This document shows, piece after piece, positions 56,148-64,000 of a stretch of DNA of 64,000 nucleotides (within the stretch, counting starts at the first letter, position 1; the number at the start of each line of letters is the position of its first letter). The DNA comes from Thalassia testudinum (taxonomy: Eukaryota; Streptophyta; Magnoliopsida; Alismatales; Hydrocharitaceae). A model generated the notes under the pieces. The model did no database searches, was not told the origin of the DNA, and saw only the letters and a list, made by a program, of their open reading frames with translations. Made by a program: the position numbers and the translations under genes. Where the stretch lies: the NCBI GenBank assembly GCA_037157565.1, contig JAZHRO010000012.1:9698501-9762500 (forward strand), given 5' to 3'.

Positions 56148-58177
56148 GGTATGCATTGCTTTTTATTATCTTTTTGATGCATTTACTTGAGTGTCAGGGA
56201 TAGATAGAAAGTGAAATCCTGCATACCTTGTCACTAAGGAAAGCAGAACATGAAGAAGAAGCTTCTTTCAACTGGATCCAAGCTCATTCTAGCTGGATCA
56301 ACTTATCTTTAGCTCCATTCAACTCATCTCAGCTGAATGGTAGCTCTACCTAGTTCACCTCAACTTCATTCATCTCACCTTAACTGGATGGCAGCTCAAA
56401 CTAGCTCAAGTCAGTTGATCCCAGATCCATTCCAGCTCCTCTAGCCTAGAATAGTTCACTGGAAGCTCAACGTGACTAGGACTAACTACTAGGTAGACCT
56501 AGTCAGCTAAAGATGAACTCAACCAGCTCAAGCCAACTCAAGTCCAGCTCGTGGAGGCTCAACATAGCTCAACTTAGTTGAGTTGAGCTACTTAACCTAA
56601 GCTAGCTACTCTAGCTAGCTAAGTATTCTCCGGGAAGAATAGACCCAGCTCACCTCAGCTCATATTAGCAAAAGCCAACTCATCTTAGCTTCGCTTTGCA
56701 GCTAGCAAAGAACTAGCAAGCTAAGCCAGCTAAGGTAGCTCATTACAGTTCTCTTCAGCAGCCACCAGCTCCAGTATAGCTCCTTCCAACTACGTCCAGC
56801 TTACCACCTCCAAAACCCTAGCTTCCTCTACCTCTCTACCCTACTCCCTACTAGTAAGCTAGCATACCTTAGCTAGTCACCTCATTGGCCACCAAAACCT
56901 AACCCTAAAACCCACCTAACTAGCTCCACCAACTAACCTTACCTAAGTCCACCTAAGCTACCACCACTCCACCTTAATCTTGGTGCCAACCCTATACATC
57001 CATTCACCCCCCTCTACCACCAAAAGACACCACCAAATTCCCTCCAAAACCATCTAGAAATGGTTCCAACTTTTTCCCTCCAAAACCCTTGAATTCCAAC
57101 CCTACACCTACCCCTTCAACCCATCTCCACCCTCCATTTTTTTCCCTCCAAAATCAACACCTTCTAGAATGTATTTTTGGAGGGAAAACCAAGGCACCTC
57201 TTCATTTCCCTCCCATTTTTCCCTCCAAAAATATCCAAGCACCCCTTCATGTCCCTCCAAAAAATACCATAACTACCCCCCTTCCCATACTATAAATACC
57301 TTACCCTACCACCACATAATTCCCATCTCTTCCATTAGTTTAGTTCCACCCTACACTACCTAAACCCATGGCCAAGGTGAAGAATAGGAGAAGAAGATCA
57401 GGGGAGAAACCACCTGCCCCCTTGGTGCCTTCTTTCTCCATATTCCCATCACTAATGCCACACCAAAGGATGAGGAGAACTTCTACTAGAGAGGACGGCC
57501 AGGCAAGAGAAGGAACAAGGTGGTTGACGCCCACCTTGAGGAGATAGCTTGGAGGAGGAAGAAGTTAAGGAGAACTCTTTTGAAGTGTAGGGTAACCACA
57601 CTTGGAGCAAGAGTCATCCAGAACTTTTGCTAGAGAATCCCTCTCTTCTTTATCTTCTACTTTATCTTTTATATTAGCTAGTAATTTGTTGTTATTTTAA
57701 GAAGCATTCCTCTACATGTACTCCAAATTCTAGCAACACAAGATCAATTTGCCTTCCAATTTCTATTTTTATGTTAATGTGTTTTTCATGCTTTTAGTAG
57801 CTTAGTGCACCACACCTTCTTCTTTTAATAACCCTGGGTACACTTGCCTAGGTTAAGCTTAGAAGAAAAGGGTTTTCTTCTTGTCACTTAGGTTAGTGGT
57901 AGGCATTGTTTTTAGTGTAATTATCATACTTGCATTCCATTACCCAATTATTTTGAAAACCCTAAAAAAAATAACCAAACCAAAATCACAAAAATACATG
58001 TGTTGATGATTTGAGAGGCGAAAAAGAGAATCATTTCATGTGATTAACAAATTGGCCTCCTTGGATGACCCTTGATACTCCACTATCTAGGTTTTATAAA
58101 TTTAAAGGCGATTACAAAATTGTGTGTTACAACAACTCAAAACCTTAATTTTATCAAAGCACACATTTTTGACATCA
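56148..58177 (+). repeat. 5' LTR of element F2, main part
   Basis: Begins with the right flank copy of H and continues the LTR left at 45309. It holds the AGCT-rich block (56.26-56.90 kb), a TATA box TATAAATA at 57291-57298, and ends ...TTTTTGACATCA. It matches the solo LTR 37555-40077 inverted. Open frames at 57.1-57.5 kb have no domain. Confidence 0.88.
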
Positions 58178-58182
58178 CTTTT

Positions 58183-58200
58183 TGGCGTCGTTGCCAGGGA
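58183..58200 (+). other. Primer-binding site of F2 (tRNA-Asp)
   Basis: TGGCGTCGTTGCCAGGGA, five bases after the LTR; two mismatches to the tRNA-Asp complement. Confidence 0.88.
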
Positions 58201-59990
58201 GACATGGCTTAGTCACATTATTGATCTCTCTTGCCTGCTTGATCTTCATGAAATTTTATTTGTTTTGATTTAGGGTGCGAATCAGAAGCGGGAGTGGGAT
58301 TTGGAACACTTGGAGTGGAAACTTCAAGTAAACTTGTCTTCCCACGTACTTCAGGTTAGTGCCCCAACCATCTATTGTAACATCATCAAAATCTCTTAAA
58401 AAAATCTTTAAATTTTCAAAAAAATCAAAAAGAATAAAAATTAAGGGTGGTGGAACCTTACAAGTCATTTTGTTGCTTGTTTGCTCCATTTTCCCACCAC
58501 CTTCACCTTAATGGTGTCTTATTTTTGAAAATCTAGACTTCTGTCTTGATTTTCAAAAATCCGATTCCTGCACTTAGGAGCTTCCTAAAATCACAAAATT
58601 TCACCTAGGGAAGCCCCTTTGAGTTAGGAACCTTGAGTCCAATTTTCAAGAAATTTGTTCGATAGAAAAAATTAAAAAATTCATGGACTGAATAGGGGTT
58701 AGACCTTGCTTTTTTACTATTTTCTTATTGTCTGTGAATTTTATAAATTTTTCTAATCATCAAATTTGGGCAAACTTTACATTTATGGAAACCTTGAGGA
58801 ATCTTCTACATTATATAAAATTCTCAAAAATATTTGAGATCATTTAAGGTTTTTACAAAATTAATTTTCCAAATCTATCATTCCTGACTCTTAACACCAG
58901 TAAGAAGAAAAATTCCAAAAAAAAATGAAATAATTTTAAAAAATCTCAAAAAAATTATGTTTGGATTCCTTGTTTGATTTCACATCAAGTGGTGGTGTTT
59001 TTTTTCTTGTTTGGATCATCACTTTTAAAGATTTTATAAAAAGAGATTCATTTAGGAGTTGTATAACTAGGATCTTCACGTTTAGGGTTTCGATTTTATT
59101 CTCTCTTAGTCACATCAACTTTAAAGGAATTGATGATTTCCACCAACAAAAACTTGTTTGCTATTATTTGTGGAATATCAAAACCTTGTTTGAATCATTA
59201 ATAAGAGAGAATCTTAAAAGACATTAAATCATAATCAAAACCCTACCAAAAAAATCCTTGTTTGCGAACGTTATTGATTTGGCTTGGGCACCACTTCTCG
59301 CCCAATTCACACACATAAAAGGAAAGAAATAATCAAGTATTACCCCAACCAACGCCCATCACATTGCTTGTGCACTTAAGTTCCTAAGCCTAAATTAAAA
59401 ATTGGTAGTCATTTGACCACTAAGGACTTCATTTCATCTTAGGCTTGATATATGAAATTTAAGTTACCTCTAATTATCCCAATCCCCTTAATTAGACATG
59501 GTGTCAGACTAAGAGGGGAGTCAAACGATAGGTAAGGGTTTACACAAGGCCCTGGTGATTTTCCTAGGACATGCTTGGGCCCAAGCCACCTCTCTAGTCT
59601 AACCAAGTTGATTTTGGGAAGGGGGTTCAATTAGTGGTTTCTTACCTTTCTAGATTCTCAAGTCTTAGGTTTTAAGGATTCAACCTTAAGACTAGGCTTA
59701 GAATTTTGTTGCTTGATTGCACACTTCTTCTCATCTTTCCCTCCTCTCCTCCCCGTTTAAGGGTGGCGGTCCCAAACTCTACACTTGGAGGCACCACTTG
59801 ATTTTGCCCCCACAAAAAGGCCTCTTTTTCCTTATTCTTCCTCTTCTTTGCATTTTAAAAAATGGAAAAGCAAAATAGGTCCTCTAATCCACAATCTAAC
59901 TAGCATGTTGATTTTTCCATCCCCCATCTATCCACCCTGGAGCTACCTAATCAAGCCCCCTGCCTAATCTCTACTCCATGATAGCTGAGC
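58201..59990 (+). mobile_element. Leader of F2
   Basis: AT-rich, no supported gene. A recognisable Athila capsid domain does not appear anywhere before 60.1 kb, so the front of gag is probably deleted. Confidence 0.5.
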
Positions 59991-59999
59991 AGATGGCTT

Positions 60000-60128
60000 A
60001 GCTACAACTAATCAAAAACAGTTGACTAGGGTTATAACAAACCCAGCCAACCAAGGGAGACTTGCCACACCTACCCAAGCTCCACAAGCTCTGCATCTAA
60101 CTCCACTTAACATCCTCAAGAGAGAAAA
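60000..60128 (+). pseudogene. F2 gag fragment left of the inserted solo LTR
   Basis: One frame is open up to the insertion (reads TNPANQGRLATPTQAPQALH). It continues in the same frame at 62853 once the LTR and one GAAAA copy are set aside. Family identity rests on the right-hand part. Confidence 0.5.
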
Positions 60129-62847
60129 TGTAACGACCCGATTCCCAAGTCCCTACGAGACACGAGAACCGGACCGACTCGACTAATCCCAAGACCCAGT
60201 CGTCCAACGAGGAAGTAACCAAAAGAGCAGTAAAATAAACCACATTCAGCATGAATATAACTAACAGTAAGGAAATACAGCAGTAAGGAAAGAAACTACT
60301 ACAGTATATACCACCACAACAGTAGAACAACATTCATAACATAATATGAACTGCAGGTAAAGAAAAGTACAGCGGAAACAAGAACTACTCACTATAACAG
60401 AACAAAAAGAGGTACAAGAGAATAGTGGTAACTCTACTGGACCCTACTCGGCCCAGCGTCCTCTGCAGCCACTGACCCTGGCTGCTCAACACCTGGTCCT
60501 GAAAGGTAACGAGTGTAACACGTCAGCAAAATGCTGAGTAGAGTGGCAGCTAAACTAAAGAAATAGTAAAGTGTACAGTAGTTGTTTTAAATTTTCTTTC
60601 TTCCTTTATTTACATCTTTCTATTGTTTCACAATTTATCTATTTCTCAGATCCTTCACTTGATCTCGAATGTTCCTCGTGGGAACGATCTTGATTGCAGT
60701 CTTTTCCGAACAGTAGAATTAGCACGTGGTGCTCTCCTGGCCGGGAGAGTCCCCTGTGGTGATCCTACTCTCAGTCAACTACCCCAAGGTCACTGACAGA
60801 CGTAACGACGACTACGGCACGCGCGGTAAACGCACGGGTAGCTAACCCGCACTGGCACGCGGTCAGTCGTTTCCGTTAACGGGTGCGCCCAAAGCACAGC
60901 ACAGAACCAGTACAGGGCAGAGCCCTCTCAGTAACAGGGGTCCAACCCCTCCACAGTAACCAAACAGGGGCCTTGCCCCTCCACAGTCCGCGCACCCTCG
61001 CCTGACTACCCTGGTTTGCCCCAGTGGGCCTAACAAGTCGGTGTAGGAGGCTAGCAGAACCCCGGGGCCCGTGGGGTAGCTAGTACCTCCCTACACTAGT
61101 AGCTTTCCTCGGTACTACGTACACGAGGGCCAGCAAGTCGGTACAGAGTGGCCAGTCCTAACCCCGGGTCCCTGGGGCGGCTGGCTCCGCTCTGCACTAA
61201 ACAGGGGGGACAGTCGCTCTCCTTGGTACTCCGTACTCAAGGGCCAGCTCACCTCCCCAATTCTATTCCATTCACTTTCCAGGAGTTCTACTCCTAATTC
61301 CCGTAGGGTTCCAGCTCTTTTAACTCAGAACATCCAGGTTTCACTTTCCAGTTTCACGTTCTTACAATCCATATTCTCAATCACGTTTATTTATTTATAA
61401 CAGGCAGCTGTTAATTCAATTCACAGGCAGCTAGTATTTCCTTTCCACATTTTCCAAGACTGCAGTATTCATACATTCCACTAGTTTTCCCATCCTACGA
61501 TTCATGCCATATCGTAGGATCTATCATACAATCTAGTTTTCCAGCCCTAGGATTCATGCAACACCCTAGGAATCTACCATTCAATCTATTTCTCATTCCT
61601 AGGATTCATGCAATGTCCTAGGTTCTATTTATAGTTTCATAATTTAACAGATTATACTTAAAGCCACTCTACCGGTTACAACAGGTGAACTGGGGGCGTG
61701 GTCGGGAATCCCGCGTGCCTCCGCAACCCCCGAGACTACAACGGAACGGGGTCCTATCACAAGAATCAAACACAAGGAGTGTCTCAAAATAGTGTATAGC
61801 TACTGTAGATGGGTAGAGGATTTAATTCCGAAAAGGACGTAACTCAAAATGCGGAAAACGGAACCCGAACGGGCCCTAAACGGGTCGAAAACGACGAAAC
61901 AGTGCAAAATCAGACGTCTGGAACTTCTTCCAGACGTCTTAAAAAGTGGATCAAGAATTACCTTGCTCTGCGTGGGCTCTCAGACGTCCAGAAGCCTGCG
62001 GGGGCGTCTGGCCTAGTTCCCAGACGTCCGATGGTCACCCAGGACGTCAGGAAGTCGTTCCCGCCGTCTGGCACTTCAGTCAGATGTCTGATTCGCGTTG
62101 GATGCGAATCTCCGACCCTGCGCGTACCCATTTCCTCTCTCTCTTAGTATGGTCAATCGAAGAAAACGAAGAAGACGGAATAACTCACCTTTTAGACGTC
62201 TGGATAGTATTCCAGACGTCGTTCCCGTCGTCTGGCTATCAGCCCAGACGTCTGATTCTGGAAAGGTTTCCAGAACCAGGGCGCAACTCGCCCTCCGCTC
62301 GCGACGCACGGCCGCGCTGCGAGTGCTCCACCTGCTGCTCGAGCCGCAGCAGTCCTCCCGCGTCACTCCGTGCCTGCTGCGCCCCCCGCCGGCCGGCCCT
62401 AGCAACCCCGGCGAGCTCGCCCTCACGGCCGAGCGCCTCTCCCACGCGCAGCACCTCCTCCCACACTCACCGCGGCTGTCGCTGCCGCTGCACCCTCGCG
62501 CTCGCTCTCGCGCACTGGCTGAAGGAGAAGAGGAAGGAGGCGGAGGTGACGAGAATGAGGGAGAGGCGTGGCCCTTTTAAGGCCGCGCGAGGAGGAGAGA
62601 GAGAACACGGCAGAGGCGTCTGCAGCCGCAGGAGAGAGGGAAAAAGAGGGAGAGAGAGAGAAAACGCAGGTCTGCGCGCTCAGGCGCGCAGACAAACAGT
62701 AGCGTGCCAAAATAACCGATTTCCAAACGTCTGGAAATGATCCCAGACGTCTGGTCCGACGTCTGTAAGTGATTCCAGATGTCTGGTACGACGTCTGGGC
62801 CACCTCCCAGACGTCTTAAAACATGTCTGGAGCGCCCGTTCGTAACA
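60129..62847 (-). repeat. Solo LTR of the B family, inside F2 gag
   Basis: 2719 bp with exact GAAAA flanks (60124-60128, 62848-62852). TGTAACGACCCG... to ...CCGTTCGTAACA. Same family as B and as 45551-48165. Palindrome cluster at 61911-62822, hairpin pair near 61.04-61.20 kb. The GC-rich frames at 61.8-62.8 kb are not genes. Confidence 0.94.
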
Positions 62848-63500
62848 GAAAATATGCAAAAATTAAATATTGCCCCTGCTGAGTATAATCAATATTCTGA
62901 GGTCTTTTATCGTTCACCGAGGAATTTTACATATCCAAATCAGATCCCCACTAAAAATATCTCCACCCTTCAGGAACAATTTAAAAATTCCTCTAATTGG
63001 AGGAATTACCCAACTCACTCCTAGACCAATCCGGTTCCTCACCAACAACAAAACTTATTTCTAGGGTATAGTTCAAATCAGACTTTCCATCAACCTAGGC
63101 CATCCCAAGAAGACACCAATGCTTAGATGATGAAAACCCCGCAGGGAATGCAAAGCAACATGTCGAAAGTAACCCGTGTTATTAACAATCTCCATAATCA
63201 AGTTGTGGTTACTAAAACCCAGAGACCTGCAGGACATTTACCATCCCAACCCATACCCAACCCTATCAATCAAAGGAATCAATATCTAGGTGGAAATCAA
63301 AATCAAAACCACATTAATCAGCCTCCCATTAACCCAATACCTTAGCACCAACTAGGTTTCTACAACAATAGGCCCCCACACCTCCTCCCAGGGATAACCA
63401 CACTGCACATGCAGTTACATTGAGGAGTGGGAAAACAACCATTGATTCAGGGCCTTCACATCAAACTAATGAAACCCACTCTCAACCTATTCAAATTAAC
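62848..63500 (+). pseudogene. F2 gag, C-terminal part
   Basis: MQKLNIAPAEYNQYSEVFYR, then SNWRNYPTHS (the counterpart of the N-W/G-RNHPNFSW motif), a Gln/Asn-rich linker (NPINQRNQYLGGNQNQNHIN) and the HAVTLRSGKTTID block near 63410-63450 that closes Athila gag. Three stops. Confidence 0.78.
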
Positions 63501-64000
63501 TCTCCTAGCCCCAATAAGGAAGAAGAAAAAGACACACCAAAAACACAAGATTCAAATCCTACTCTTTACCCTTAAGCACTGCAATCCAATCCTTCTAAGA
63601 AAAAGAAATCAGAGCCCTCCCACTAAGATCTTTTGGACTTATTTGGACAAGTTGAGACTAACATCCCCATCCTAGATGTCATCCCTGCCCATGCTTAATT
63701 TTTGAAAGAAATGTATAATTCAAAGTGGCAGGCTCAAAATCTAGGAAGGGTGGTCCTTTCTGAGACAGTGAGCTTAGTTGTACAGAGCAAGCTACCTCTC
63801 ACGTAAAAGGACCCAGGTGCACCACTCATTTCAATTCTCATAAATGACACCGCCTTTTATCGTCCTCCTCTAGACTTAGGTGCCTCTATTAATCTCATTC
63901 CCCCTGTATTATTCGAGGAATTTCAATTCAGTGAATTAAAACCTATTAAGGCTTAATTACAATTGGCAGACCGATCTACCATTAAACTGCTGGGAGTTGT
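63501..64000 (+). pseudogene. F2 protease region, cut by the window end
   Basis: Reads FLKEMYNSKWQAQNLGRVVL, then DPGAPLISILINDTAF and PLDLGASINLIPPVLFEEF with the protease aspartate near 63874. The parallel region of E is at 28406-28700. Several stops before and one after the active site. RT and integrase would lie to the right of the window. Confidence 0.8.

Noticed and set aside
61946..62740. 264-codon plus-strand frame and overlapping frames in the solo LTR at 60129
   Set aside because: GC-rich LTR sequence with stop-free palindromes; frames are open on both strands at once, which is composition and not coding.

Overview
The window looks like nuclear DNA of a flowering plant with a large, repeat-rich genome. 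It holds stacked Ty3/gypsy elements of two plant lineages: a chromodomain-carrying Tekay/Del-type element, and Athila-type elements primed by tRNA-Asp with gag, protease, RT and integrase of that type. It also has a Ty1/copia gag-protease fragment, a tRNA-like SINE-like repeat, and one plant gene remnant with a plant mobile domain (PMD). I cannot name the species. I found no intact cellular gene and no rRNA, true tRNA gene or CRISPR array.

Layout. (A) A minus-strand Athila-type deletion derivative covers 1-987 and 11034-17753, with a probable 5' LTR to its right. Interrupting it is (B), a complete but dead Tekay-type element at 988-11033 (minus), with 2.9-kb LTRs, a TGATG target duplication and an initiator-Met primer site. 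Also inside A is (C), one LTR at 12709-14705 with a polypurine tract and a 3' tail. From 17.75 to 21.97 kb there is AT-rich DNA without genes. (D) is a copia fragment at about 21.97-23.25 kb, joined to a 260-bp tRNA-like repeat that has a second copy at 14.88 kb. (E) is an almost full-length Athila element at 23502-35249 (plus). From 40.3 down to 35.9 kb runs a decayed PMD gene on the minus strand, split by a solo LTR (family F, 37555-40077). A palindrome-rich block lies at 41.46-42.13 kb. From 45195 to the window end runs an F-family Athila element (F2, plus). Its 5' LTR holds a non-autonomous element (H, 45310-56147, minus). The left LTR of H holds a solo B-family LTR and its right LTR a solo E-family LTR. 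The gag of F2 is cut by another solo B-family LTR (60129-62847).

How the parts relate. E, H and A share 3' non-coding sequence, including an internal GCATGGGGG motif; E and H also share the PBS-to-coding leader and related LTRs. H lacks protease, RT and integrase and carries instead a tyrosine/proline-rich ORF and an acidic ORF that I do not recognise. The simplest reading is that H moved using proteins from E-like relatives. The autonomous elements here are inactive: B lost the RT aspartate pair and the integrase glutamate; E lost one RT aspartate and has many stops, mostly of the type cytosine deamination would produce.

The strongest leads are H and its orphan ORFs, three unrelated sequence blocks built from dense short palindromes (CCAGACGTCTGG, AGTACCGGTACT, AGCT), the PMD gene split by a solo LTR, an identical 63-bp triplication inside the integrase of E, and a hairpin at the primer-binding sites.
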